The notes beneath the pieces are model-generated. The model did not search any database and was not told where the DNA came from. It worked only from the letters and a program-made list of their open reading frames with translations. Position numbers and translations under genes: made by a program. This document shows, one piece after another, positions 50,622 through 59,638 of a stretch of DNA of 64,000 bases; the first letter of the stretch is position 1; the number at the start of each line of letters is the position of its first letter. This DNA is from Bacillota bacterium (GTDB lineage: Bacteria > Bacillota > Clostridia > Christensenellales > CAG-138). The stretch covers positions 62,001 through 126,000 of the forward strand of contig JAEXEN010000029.1 in the NCBI GenBank assembly GCA_023400985.1, read 5' to 3'.

Positions 50622-51734
50622 ATGAAGAACGAAAAACGCTTTTTGGCCGCTGTGTTTGCGCTCTGGGGAGCGCTTTTGGCGCTGAGCCTTTTCCTCCCCA
50701 AAAAGAATTTTTCCGGGCTTGAAAACCGCTATCTTGCGCCGGAGCCAAATTTCACTGTGCAGAAGCTTCTCGACGGTAGCTACATGAAGGCGTGGGAAGC
50801 GTATATGAGCGACCATTTTGCGTTTCGCGATACGTTTGTGCATATAAAGGCCGCATTCGAGATCGCTTCGGGCAAAACCGAAAACAACGGCGTACTTATC
50901 GGCCGCGGGCGGCTCTTCCCCATTGTGGAAGCGCCGAACGAGGAAACGCTTATGAAAAACACCGAGGGCGTGAAGGCGTTTGCACAAAATTCGGACATAC
51001 CGACGTATGTTCTTCTTGCGCCGTCGGCTGCCGCTATCTATCAGGACGCGCTTCCGAAAAACGCACCCGTAACCGACGAGCTTTCCTATATCGAAAAAAT
51101 CTATGTTGGGCTTTCCGGCGCGGCAAAAGGCGTCCCTATAACGGAAACGCTTCTTAAAAACAAAGATGCGGGCATTTACTACAGGACGGACCACCATTGG
51201 ACGACCTACGGTGCGTACCTCGCGTATTCGGAAGCCGCAAAGCTTATGGGCCTTCCCGATCGTGCGCGGGAGGAGTTTCAAGCGGAAACGGTATCCGAGA
51301 CGTTTTTAGGCACCCTCCATTCTAAATCCGGCGTGCCGTTTTATACGCCGGATAGCATAGAGGCGGTCCATGCATCCGGCGAGCTTTCCGTTTTGAACGG
51401 TAACCTTACATGGAGCGGGGAAACAGGCCTTTATTTCCCCGAATGGCTTGAAAAGAAGGATCAATATTCCTACTTCTTAGGCACCATGCAGGCGGCGGCA
51501 AAAATAAAGACCGCCGCGGGAACCGGGCGGCGGCTCGTGCTGTTCAAGGATTCCTACGCGCACTGCTTCGCGCCGTTTCTGATGCGGGATTACGACGAGA
51601 TACTCCTTGTGGATCTTCGCTACGCAAATGCGCGTACGCTCGAATTTCTGGATGTTTCCTCATATGACGATGCGCTGTTCCTTTATAGCTTCGATGAGTT
51701 TTCGCATACGCTTGGAGCGGGGAAGCTGGGGTAA
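50622..51734 (+). CDS. DHHW-family secreted protein
   Basis: 370 residues. An N-terminal membrane anchor (FLAAVFALWGALLALSLFL), an AlgJ-like fold with SDHFAFRDTF and the DHHW motif in TDHHWTTYGAY, and a late FKDSYAHCFAPFL (SGNH-like serine in a D-S pair). These act outside the membrane on the polymer acylated by the MBOAT partner. AGGAGGCGTTT before the ATG. Confidence 0.9.
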   Translation: MKNEKRFLAAVFALWGALLALSLFLPKKNFSGLENRYLAPEPNFTVQKLLDGSYMKAWEAYMSDHFAFRDTFVHIKAAFEIASGKTENNGVLIGRGRLFPIVEAPNEETLMKNTEGVKAFAQNSDIPTYVLLAPSAAAIYQDALPKNAPVTDELSYIEKIYVGLSGAAKGVPITETLLKNKDAGIYYRTDHHWTTYGAYLAYSEAAKLMGLPDRAREEFQAETVSETFLGTLHSKSGVPFYTPDSIEAVHASGELSVLNGNLTWSGETGLYFPEWLEKKDQYSYFLGTMQAAAKIKTAAGTGRRLVLFKDSYAHCFAPFLMRDYDEILLVDLRYANARTLEFLDVSSYDDALFLYSFDEFSHTLGAGKLG

Positions 51735-51796
51735 ACGATAAATATCCATACAGCAGGGCAGGCGGCTTGCCGTCTGCCCTGCTATATATGGTTTTT

Positions 51797-52282
51797 CTAT
51801 TGGATATGTCCCTCAAATACTTCCTGCGCTTTGTCCACATCCGGCCCGATGACCATCATCACATAAAGGCCCTTTGTTACTACGCGGCCCTGTTTGGCCA
51901 TCTCATACGGCTCGGGCAGGTAGGTGCTGAAGATATCCTCCACCGACTGACGGGCGGCCTCAAAATCCTTCTCAATCTCAGCGACGTCCGCCTCCGTTTT
52001 GGCCTTAGCAAGAAAAACGCGCACCGAGGAAATGTTGAATCCTTCATAGAAGGCGTGTTCCTCCATGCTGTCGGTGCTTCCGCCGTAGCTATTTACATAA
52101 TAATCGTCTTCAAGAGGGAAAAGCGTACCGTAGTTCTCGTCGGAAGCGATGATCTCGTTTGCGAGTTCCTCAAGCGTCACATCGGCCTTCCTATCGGTGT
52201 CATTTTTGGCGCAGCCTGAAACGAGAACGGGCGTGAGCGCAATAAGCGTTGCGAAAAGCAAAGGCATAAAGCGTTTGAACAT
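51797..52282 (-). CDS. DUF4358 lipoprotein
   Basis: 161 residues; ATG at 52282 after AAGGAGGTTTTATC. Signal peptide with lipobox LVSGC at about residues 20-24, then a compact domain (VTLEELANEIIASDENYG, SSVRVFLAKAKTEADVAEIE), the DUF4358 pattern. Anchored to the outer face of the membrane; function unknown. Confidence 0.85.
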   Translation of the reverse strand: MFKRFMPLLFATLIALTPVLVSGCAKNDTDRKADVTLEELANEIIASDENYGTLFPLEDDYYVNSYGGSTDSMEEHAFYEGFNISSVRVFLAKAKTEADVAEIEKDFEAARQSVEDIFSTYLPEPYEMAKQGRVVTKGLYVMMVIGPDVDKAQEVFEGHIQ

Positions 52283-52336
52283 GATAAAACCTCCTTGTTC
52301 TTCTACACACCTATAACGTAAACGCCCGTTTCGGGG

Positions 52337-52365
52337 TTGCAACAAATATTTTCCTGCGTTATGCT
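52337..52365 (+). promoter_or_regulatory. promoter leaving an almost leaderless mRNA
   Basis: TTGCAA (52337-52342), 17-base spacer, TATGCT (52360-52365). The start would be near 52372, three bases before the ATG at 52375, and no ribosome binding site is present. Confidence 0.5.
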
Positions 52366-52374
52366 AAAGCTGTT

Positions 52375-53559
52375 ATGATATCGATGCTTCTTTTAGCGGT
52401 CATTTATCTCTCGTTTATAAGCCTCGGGCTTCCGGACCCGCTTCTCGGGTCCGCATGGCCGAGCATACACGGCTCGCTCGGCGTGCCGCTTTCCTATGCG
52501 GGCTTGGCCTCTATTATCGCGGCGGGCGGCACGGTGGTGTCGAGCATCGTAAGCGTGAGGCTCATCCGCCGTTTCGGCACGGGGAAGATCACGGCCGCGA
52601 GCGTAGCGCTCACCGCCGTGGCGCTTCTTAGCATCTCCGCAGTCAACAATTTCTATGTGCTGTGCCTGTTGATGATACCGCTGGGCCTAGGCGCCGGCTG
52701 TGTGGACGCGGCGCTCAACAACTATATAGCGCTCCACTATAAGGCCAAGCACATGAGCTGGCTCCATTGCTTCTGGGGCATCGGTGCAACGCTCGGGCCG
52801 GTCGTCATGTCGGCGGCGCTTATAGGCTCCGGTTCCTGGCAGGCGGGGTACCGCACGGTAGCCTATATACAGTTCGGGCTTGTGGCGGTTCTTGTGGCGT
52901 CGCTTCCTTTATGGCGCAAGGTGGAGTTAAGCTCCGCGCCGGAGGGCGAGGCGTCTGCTGCGGAACCGAGGGTTTTGAGCATCGGCCAAATTTTGAAGCT
53001 GCCGGGCGCAGCGCCTGCGCTGCTCTCGTTTTTCTGCTACTGTGCCATAGAGTATACGGCGGGGCTTTGGGGAAGCAGCTTTTTAGCCGTCGAGCGAGGC
53101 GTAGCGAAGGAGACTGCCACGCAGTGGATATCGCTTTTCTATTTCGGCATCACGGCGGGGCGGTTCCTCTCGGGTTTCCTCACCTTTAAGCTCTCAAACC
53201 GCAGCATGATCAACCTCGGGCATGTCCTCATAGGCCTCGGCATTTTGCTCGTGTTCTTGCCGTTCCCGGTCGAAGCGCTTCTTCCCGCGTTTTTCCTGAT
53301 GGGCCTCGGGTGCGCGCCGGTGTATCCGAGCATGCTGCATGAGACGCCTAAAAATTTCGGCGCGGAAAACTCGCAAGCCGTCATGGGCGTGCAGATGGCG
53401 GCGGCATATATCGGCGGCACGGTCATGCCGCCTTTATATGGCCTCCTCGCTACCCAACTCACAAACGCTCTGTTTCCGTATTACATGCTCGGCCTGCTTG
53501 CTCTCATGGCGGTCACGATGCAGTTGCTCAACCGCCGGGTGGACGCGCTCAAAAAATAA
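52375..53559 (+). CDS. MFS transporter
   Basis: 394 residues with about 12 membrane spans and the pattern of the MFS half-repeat: SFISLGLPDPLLGSAWPSIH at the start, MIPLGLGAGCVDAALNNYIA, SWLHCFWGIGATLGPVVMSA. Substrate unknown; the family includes sugar and drug exporters. The start has no ribosome binding site; see the promoter entry. Divergent from the lipoprotein gene. Confidence 0.9.
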   Translation: MISMLLLAVIYLSFISLGLPDPLLGSAWPSIHGSLGVPLSYAGLASIIAAGGTVVSSIVSVRLIRRFGTGKITAASVALTAVALLSISAVNNFYVLCLLMIPLGLGAGCVDAALNNYIALHYKAKHMSWLHCFWGIGATLGPVVMSAALIGSGSWQAGYRTVAYIQFGLVAVLVASLPLWRKVELSSAPEGEASAAEPRVLSIGQILKLPGAAPALLSFFCYCAIEYTAGLWGSSFLAVERGVAKETATQWISLFYFGITAGRFLSGFLTFKLSNRSMINLGHVLIGLGILLVFLPFPVEALLPAFFLMGLGCAPVYPSMLHETPKNFGAENSQAVMGVQMAAAYIGGTVMPPLYGLLATQLTNALFPYYMLGLLALMAVTMQLLNRRVDALKK

Positions 53560-53634
53560 CGTTTTCTTTATACGGCGGATAAAAACAGGCCGCTTGCGCG
53601 GTATTTTTTATTCGCCATCGTTTTACATTGCCCG

Positions 53635-53679
53635 TTGCAAAACCGATGCGTCCGATGTATAATGTCGTTCGGTACCGAA
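53635..53679 (+). promoter_or_regulatory. promoter and operator of the marR-ABC operon
   Basis: TTGCAA (53635-53640), 17-base spacer, TATAAT (53658-53663). The perfect 12-base palindrome TTCGGTACCGAA (53668-53679) covers the expected start at about 53670, a likely MarR operator for autorepression. Confidence 0.8.
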
Positions 53680-53699
53680 TGATAGGAGGCGGAGACGCG

Positions 53700-54170
53700 G
53701 TGGAACTGCAGTTGGAGCACGCGCTCGCTGCCCGTTTACGGGCATGCGGGCATTTTCTATACTACCAAACGGGCGGCAAGGCGGGGCAGAGGCGCATCCT
53801 TGTCACGCTATTGAAGCGTGGCAGCCTTACGCAAAAGGAGCTGCAGGATACGCTTGAGGTAAGCGCCGCCGCATTGAGCGAGATACTCGGCAAAATGGAG
53901 GAAGCCTCGCTCATCGAACGGAAAAAAAGCGACGACGACAAGCGGCAGGTAAGGCTTTTGCTTCTGCAAAAGGGGCGGAGTGCGGCCATAAAGGCGCAAG
54001 AACATTACGTGCGGATGCTCGATAGGATGTTTGAATGTTTGAGCGACGCGGAAAAAAACACGCTCGACGAAATTTTGGGAAAGCTCGCGGCTCATTTGGA
54101 TACGCTTAGGGCCGACCCCATTTTGGAAGCGGGCGCGGAAGGCGCGCATTGTAAGCAGTGTAAGAACTAA
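53700..54170 (+). CDS. MarR-family transcriptional regulator
   Basis: 156 residues with a GTG start; AGGAGG stands 10 bases before it. Winged helix with LTQKELQDTLEVSAAALSEI and LGKMEEASLIERKKS, then DKRQVRLLLLQKGRSA, the MarR wing. Ends in HCKQCKN, a small cysteine tail. It is the first gene of the ABC exporter operon and probably represses it until a ligand binds. Confidence 0.9.
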   Translation: MELQLEHALAARLRACGHFLYYQTGGKAGQRRILVTLLKRGSLTQKELQDTLEVSAAALSEILGKMEEASLIERKKSDDDKRQVRLLLLQKGRSAAIKAQEHYVRMLDRMFECLSDAEKNTLDEILGKLAAHLDTLRADPILEAGAEGAHCKQCKN

Positions 54171-54186
54171 GGAGTAATTTGACCGT

Positions 54187-55926
54187 ATGTGGAAGATCCT
54201 TATAAAGAGCATAAGAGAATATAAAAAGGTATCCCTTCTGGCTCCGGCGTACGTAACGCTGGAGGTTGTGATCGAGTGCATCATACCCTTTATCACGGCG
54301 CAGCTCGTGAATGAGATCAAGGCGGGAACCGGCCTCGATACGATTTTGAAATACGGGGCCGCGCTGCTCGTTATGGCGAGCGTTTCGCTCACGTTCGGCA
54401 GGCTTTCCGGCAGCGCGAGCGCCACGGCGGCCAGCGGTTTCGCGCGCAACCTTAGGAAGGATATGTTCTATAACATTCAGTCCTTCTCGTTTGGAAACAT
54501 CGACCGCTTTTCTTCCTCATCGCTTGTTACAAGGCTGACCACGGATGTGACAAACGTGCAGCATGCGTATATGATGATCATCCGCGTAGCCGTAAGAAGC
54601 CCGCTGATGCTTATTTTTGCCATTGTTATGGCCTTCGTTATGGGCGGAAAACTCGCGCTCATCTTCGTGGCCGTGATACCGGTGCTCGCCATAGGACTTT
54701 ACTTCATTTTTAAAAAGGCGTTTCCGATCTTCAAGCGGCTGTTTCCCAAATACGACGCGCTCAACGGCTCCATTCAGGAGAATATACAGGGTATCCGCGT
54801 GGTGAAATCCTTCGTGCGCGAGGAATATGAAGAGCAAAAGCTCAAAAAGGCCGCCACGGCGCTTGCTTCCGAATTTACGACCGCGGAAAAGATACTCGCC
54901 TTCAACAGCCCCTTCATGCAATTTTGCCTGTATGTGAACATGGTGTTCATTTTAACATTCGGGTCGTACACCATCGTTACCACGCAGGGGCTTAATTTCA
55001 ACGTAGGCCAGCTTTCCTCGCTCATGGTCTACAGCTTCCAAACGCTCATGAGCCTTATGATGCTTTCCATGGTATTTGTGATGATTGCCATCTCGGATGA
55101 ATCCATGCACCGCATCGTGGAGGTGCTTCAGGAGCACAGCACGCTCGTAAACCCCGAAAACCCCGTTTACGACGTGAAGGACGGTTCCGTGGAATTCAAC
55201 AGGGTGAGCTTCCGTTACAGCAAAAAGGCGGAGCGCATGGCCCTCGAAAATATAACTTTAAGCATAAACTCCGGCGAGACCATCGGGATATTGGGCGGCA
55301 CGGGCTCGTCAAAATCCTCGCTCATACAGCTCATCCCGCGCCTTTATGACGCAACGGAGGGCACGGTGAAGGTGGGTGGGCGCGATGTGCGGGAATACGA
55401 TATCGAGTCGCTTCGAAACCAGGTTTCCGTAGTGCTCCAAAATAACCTCCTGTTCGCGGGCACCATCCGCGAAAACCTCCTCTGGGGCAACCCCGATGCG
55501 AGGGACGCGGAGATCAAAGAGGCCGCAATGCTCGCGCAGGCGGACGATTTCATCATGCAGTTCCCCGACGGGTATGATACCCATATCGAGCAGGGCGGCA
55601 CCAATGTGTCGGGCGGGCAGAAACAGAGGCTTTGCATCGCGCGCGCGCTTTTGAAAAGGCCCAAAATACTGATCCTCGACGATTCGACAAGCGCGGTCGA
55701 TACGCATACCGACGCGAAGATACGTCAGGCGTTCAGCCGCTACATACCGGATACGACCAAGATCATCATCGCGCAGCGGGTCGCTTCCGTGCAGGACGCC
55801 GACCGTATCGTGCTGATGGATAAGGGCGGGATCGCGGCCGTCGGCACGCACGGCGAGCTTTTGAAGTCGAACGAAATTTACCGCGAGATCTACGAATCCC
55901 AGGTTAAGGCGGGTGAACAGGCATGA
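54187..55926 (+). CDS. heterodimeric ABC exporter, half 1 (degenerate site)
   Basis: 579 residues: six membrane spans in the first 320, then an ATP-binding domain with Walker A GGTGSSKSS (a Ser where Gly is usual), signature VSGGQKQR, and Walker B ILILDDSTSAVD, where the catalytic Glu is Asp. So this half carries the inactive site of an asymmetric exporter (TM287/288, BmrCD type). Overlaps its partner by four bases. Confidence 0.92.
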   Translation: MWKILIKSIREYKKVSLLAPAYVTLEVVIECIIPFITAQLVNEIKAGTGLDTILKYGAALLVMASVSLTFGRLSGSASATAASGFARNLRKDMFYNIQSFSFGNIDRFSSSSLVTRLTTDVTNVQHAYMMIIRVAVRSPLMLIFAIVMAFVMGGKLALIFVAVIPVLAIGLYFIFKKAFPIFKRLFPKYDALNGSIQENIQGIRVVKSFVREEYEEQKLKKAATALASEFTTAEKILAFNSPFMQFCLYVNMVFILTFGSYTIVTTQGLNFNVGQLSSLMVYSFQTLMSLMMLSMVFVMIAISDESMHRIVEVLQEHSTLVNPENPVYDVKDGSVEFNRVSFRYSKKAERMALENITLSINSGETIGILGGTGSSKSSLIQLIPRLYDATEGTVKVGGRDVREYDIESLRNQVSVVLQNNLLFAGTIRENLLWGNPDARDAEIKEAAMLAQADDFIMQFPDGYDTHIEQGGTNVSGGQKQRLCIARALLKRPKILILDDSTSAVDTHTDAKIRQAFSRYIPDTTKIIIAQRVASVQDADRIVLMDKGGIAAVGTHGELLKSNEIYREIYESQVKAGEQA

Positions 55927-57812
55927 AAAGACGCGCCATACTCAAGAAAGGCACCATAAAGCGGCTTTTGAAGATGCTGTTTCAGTTTTATCCCGTGGCG
56001 TTGCCGCTGGTGGTCGTCTGCATTATCTTCACGGCGGCGGTATCCTCCATGCCTTCCATCTTCATGCAAAACATCATCGCGGTGCTCGAAGAGAATCAGG
56101 GGGCCGACTGGGCGACTGTGGGGCCGCAAATATACCGTCTTGTTTCGATCCTTGCGGCGTTCTATGTCGTCTCTCTCGCTTCGTCGTTCACCTATAACCG
56201 CGCGATGGCGGTCATCACGCAGGGCTCGCTTCGGAAGATGCGCGAAAAGCTGTTCAACAGCATGGAAGGCCTTTCCGTCAAGTATTTCGACACGCACTCG
56301 CACGGCGATATCATGAGCTTATATACCAACGATATCGATGCGCTCCGCCAGCTCGTTTCCCAAAGTCTGCCGCAGCTTTTGATCTCGGGCGTGAGCGTTC
56401 TTACGATATTCTCCATCATGCTCTACTTCAGCGTATGGATGGCTATGGTGGTGCTTTGCGGTGTAATACTGATGCTGTTCGTCGTGAAGAAGATCGGCGG
56501 CAACTCCGCCAAATATTTCATGCGCCAGCAGATTTCCATAGGGAAGACCGAAGGATACATCGAAGAGATGATGAACGGGCAGAAGGTCGTGAAGGTGTTC
56601 TGCCGCGAGAAAGCGACGGCGGAAGAGTTTGACAAGGTCAACGACGAGCTGTTCCATAACTCGGAGCTGGCCAACAAATACGCCAATATTTTGGGCCCCG
56701 TCATCGGCAACATCGGCAATTTGCTCTACGTCGTCGTAGCTGTGGCAGGCGGCGTCTTCATGCTCGCGAAGACAAAGAACATAAGTCTTTCGGGGTTTGC
56801 GTTCAGCATCAGCGTGGTGGTGCCGTTTTTGAACATGACGCGCCAGTTCTCGGGCAATATTAACCAGGTGTCACAGCAGGTAAACGCGGTCGTCATGGCG
56901 CTCGCGGGCGCGGACCGTATTTTCACCGTGCTCGACGAGCCGCCCGAGGAGGATAGAGGCTATGTGACGCTCGTTAACGCCCGCGAGGAAAACGGCGCGC
57001 TTATTGAGTGCGAGGAGCGTACGGGCGTTTGGGCATGGAAGCGTCCAAATGCGGACGGCACGGTGAGCTACGTAAAGCTTACGGGCGACGTTCGTATGCA
57101 GGAGGTGGACTTCGGCTATACAAAGGATAAGCCGGTGCTCCAAAATATCACGCTGTTTGCGGAACCCGGGCAGAAGGTGGCGTTTGTGGGCGCGACGGGC
57201 GCGGGCAAAACCACGATCACGAACCTCCTGAACCGGTTTTACGACATTGCCGACGGCAAGGTGCGCTACGACGGCATCAACATCAACAAAATAAAAAAAT
57301 CCGATCTGCGGCGCGCCATCGGCATGGTGCTGCAGGATACGAACCTCTTCACGGGTGCCGTTATGGAAAACATCCGCTACGGCCGGCTTGACGCTACGGA
57401 TGAAGAATGCATTGAGGCGGCGGAGCTCGCGGGCGCGCACGATTTCATCACGAGGCTGCCCGAGGGCTATCAAACCATGCTCACGCAAAACGGCGGCAAC
57501 CTTTCGCAGGGCCAGCGCCAGCTTATCGCCATCGCGCGGGCGGCCGTGGCCGACCTGCCGGTGATGATCCTCGACGAGGCGACGAGCTCCATTGATACGC
57601 GCACCGAGGCCATCGTGCAGCGCGGCATGGACGCCCTGATGAAAGGCCGCACGGTGTTCGTGATCGCGCACCGCCTCTCCACGGTGCGCAATTCCGACGT
57701 CATCATGGTGCTCGAGCACGGCCGCATCATCGAGCGCGGCAGCCACGAACATCTGATCGAAGAACGCGGCAAGTATTATCAGCTTTATACGGGAGCGTTC
57801 GAACTGGAGTAA
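55923..57812 (+). CDS. heterodimeric ABC exporter, half 2 (active site)
   Basis: 629 residues. Membrane spans in the first 330 residues, a roughly 30-residue insert before the ATP domain (RTGVWAWKRPNADGTVSYVK), Walker A GATGAGKTT, signature LSQGQRQL and Walker B VMILDEATSSID with the catalytic Glu. It completes the pump; substrates of such pairs are drugs or peptides. Confidence 0.93.
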   Translation: MKRRAILKKGTIKRLLKMLFQFYPVALPLVVVCIIFTAAVSSMPSIFMQNIIAVLEENQGADWATVGPQIYRLVSILAAFYVVSLASSFTYNRAMAVITQGSLRKMREKLFNSMEGLSVKYFDTHSHGDIMSLYTNDIDALRQLVSQSLPQLLISGVSVLTIFSIMLYFSVWMAMVVLCGVILMLFVVKKIGGNSAKYFMRQQISIGKTEGYIEEMMNGQKVVKVFCREKATAEEFDKVNDELFHNSELANKYANILGPVIGNIGNLLYVVVAVAGGVFMLAKTKNISLSGFAFSISVVVPFLNMTRQFSGNINQVSQQVNAVVMALAGADRIFTVLDEPPEEDRGYVTLVNAREENGALIECEERTGVWAWKRPNADGTVSYVKLTGDVRMQEVDFGYTKDKPVLQNITLFAEPGQKVAFVGATGAGKTTITNLLNRFYDIADGKVRYDGININKIKKSDLRRAIGMVLQDTNLFTGAVMENIRYGRLDATDEECIEAAELAGAHDFITRLPEGYQTMLTQNGGNLSQGQRQLIAIARAAVADLPVMILDEATSSIDTRTEAIVQRGMDALMKGRTVFVIAHRLSTVRNSDVIMVLEHGRIIERGSHEHLIEERGKYYQLYTGAFELE

Positions 57813-57850
57813 TATAGATGCGAAATACCGCTGCGGAAAGGGGATCTCCG

Positions 57851-59527
57851 ATGAAAAACGGGAAGATTTTTGCCATAGCGCTTACGGTATTCCTCCTTGT
57901 ACCATTGCTCTTCGGCTGTAACGACACGAAAAACGAAGGCCTGTGGGATGCGCCCGCACCCGCGGGTCTTGCCGCGCTTAGCGTCACGCTATCCCGAAGC
58001 GATATCGAAACGGGATTTACAAAAAGCGATACGCATATCGCGCTCAACGGCGGTTCCGCTTCGGTAACGGGGCGGGGCGCCGCGGTGAGCGGGAGCACCG
58101 TCACCATTACGTCGGGCGGCGTCTATGTGGTGAGCGGCACGCTCGACGACGGGCGGATAGAAGTTGCCGCGACGAAAGACGACGATGTGCGCATCGTGTT
58201 CAACGGCGCGAGCGTCACAAATAAATCGGGGGCCGCCGTCTGCGCCTCGCAGTGTAAAAGGCTCGTCGTCACCTTGGCGGCGGGCACGCAAAACACGCTG
58301 ACGGACGGCGGCGCAAGCTTCCTTTACGCCGACGAGGCGGCCCAGGAGCCAAACGGCGCGCTCTTTTGCAAGGACGATCTTACGATAAACGGCGAAGGGA
58401 GCCTCATGGTGAGCGCGGGCTTCAAAAACGGCATTTCCACCAAGGACGATCTTCTTATCCTGAGCGGCGAAGTTACGGTGAACGCCGCAAACCACGCGCT
58501 GTACGGCAAGGATTCCGCCGCCGTATTAGGCGGCATGATCGAACTTACCGCGGGCGGCGACGGTATCAAGACCAATACGGTGGACGATCCGTCGCGCGGC
58601 TGGATATTGCTTTCGGGCGGCAATATTTTGATCTCCTCCGCAGGCGACGGGGTGCAGGCGGATACCGCGCTCGAGGTCACGGGCGGCACGTTAAAGGTGA
58701 CAGCGTGCGGTGACAAAGAAGAGCGTGAAGCCGCCCAAGGCGCCGGTTTCGAGGGGCTCAAATCGAACGGGAGCCTTTCTGTTACATCAGGCGAGGTAGT
58801 TGTCGTAAGCTCCGGCGACTGCCTTCGCGCCGCGGGGGACATGCTTCTGGCCGGGGGCTCGCTGTCGCTTTCAACGTCCGGCAAAGCCGCGCAAAGCGGC
58901 GGGCTTCTTTCGGTCACGGGCGGTACGGTGTCGGTTGCGCGGTCCTATGAAGGGCTCGAAGGCGTTTGTGTGGAGATATCGGGCGGGCTTATCGGCATCA
59001 ACGCGGACGACGACGCCATCAATGCCGCCGGCGGCGCGGACGGCGTAAAAGAGGTTGATACGGCCGAGTGCCATGTCAACATCACGGGCGGCGATATTTC
59101 CTTCCTCGCGCGCGGCGACGGCGTGGATTCCAACGGCGATATTTCTATATCCGGCGGCACGATCAACGCCTTTATCGATTCCACGCCCGATAACGGCGCG
59201 ATGGATTGCGACGGCGCACTTTTGGTCACGGGCGGCGTAGTCGTCTACGGCGGCACGGGCGCGGGCAAAACGCCGGACGGCGCATCAACGCAAAGCTATG
59301 TTCATTTGGAACAAGCTCTCGCGGCGGGCACGGAGGTGAGGGTGGAAAAGGGCGGTACGGAGCTTATAAAAGTGAGCCTGCCTACCGATTGCGCATACCT
59401 TGTGATTTCCGTGCCCGGCATGATATCGGGCCAAAACTACGAGCTCTTTAGCGGCGGGACGCGGCTTTCCGAGATCGCGGCGGGCACGGGCGGCGAATTC
59501 TTAGGCGGGCGGGGCAAGGGAAACTGA
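57851..59527 (+). CDS. Cthe_2159-like carbohydrate-binding lipoprotein
   Basis: 558 residues; ATG at 57851 with AAAGGGG upstream. Signal peptide with lipobox (VPLLFGCN), then a long right-handed beta-helix built of short repeats (SGGTINAFIDSTPDNGAMDC, GGDGIKTNTVDD, ADDDAINAAGG), the PF14262 type. It binds or holds calcium and pectin-like chains in the model protein. Extracellular on the membrane. Confidence 0.85.
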   Translation: MKNGKIFAIALTVFLLVPLLFGCNDTKNEGLWDAPAPAGLAALSVTLSRSDIETGFTKSDTHIALNGGSASVTGRGAAVSGSTVTITSGGVYVVSGTLDDGRIEVAATKDDDVRIVFNGASVTNKSGAAVCASQCKRLVVTLAAGTQNTLTDGGASFLYADEAAQEPNGALFCKDDLTINGEGSLMVSAGFKNGISTKDDLLILSGEVTVNAANHALYGKDSAAVLGGMIELTAGGDGIKTNTVDDPSRGWILLSGGNILISSAGDGVQADTALEVTGGTLKVTACGDKEEREAAQGAGFEGLKSNGSLSVTSGEVVVVSSGDCLRAAGDMLLAGGSLSLSTSGKAAQSGGLLSVTGGTVSVARSYEGLEGVCVEISGGLIGINADDDAINAAGGADGVKEVDTAECHVNITGGDISFLARGDGVDSNGDISISGGTINAFIDSTPDNGAMDCDGALLVTGGVVVYGGTGAGKTPDGASTQSYVHLEQALAAGTEVRVEKGGTELIKVSLPTDCAYLVISVPGMISGQNYELFSGGTRLSEIAAGTGGEFLGGRGKGN

Positions 59528-59638
59528 CGCTTGCCCGGCGCTTCGTTAAATCCGGTTATGGGCGCGTATGCGCTTCGTCTTCATGGCACGATTATGCATT
59601 CTGAGATGGCTCCCTTAAGCAGCGCTGCACCGCTGGTA

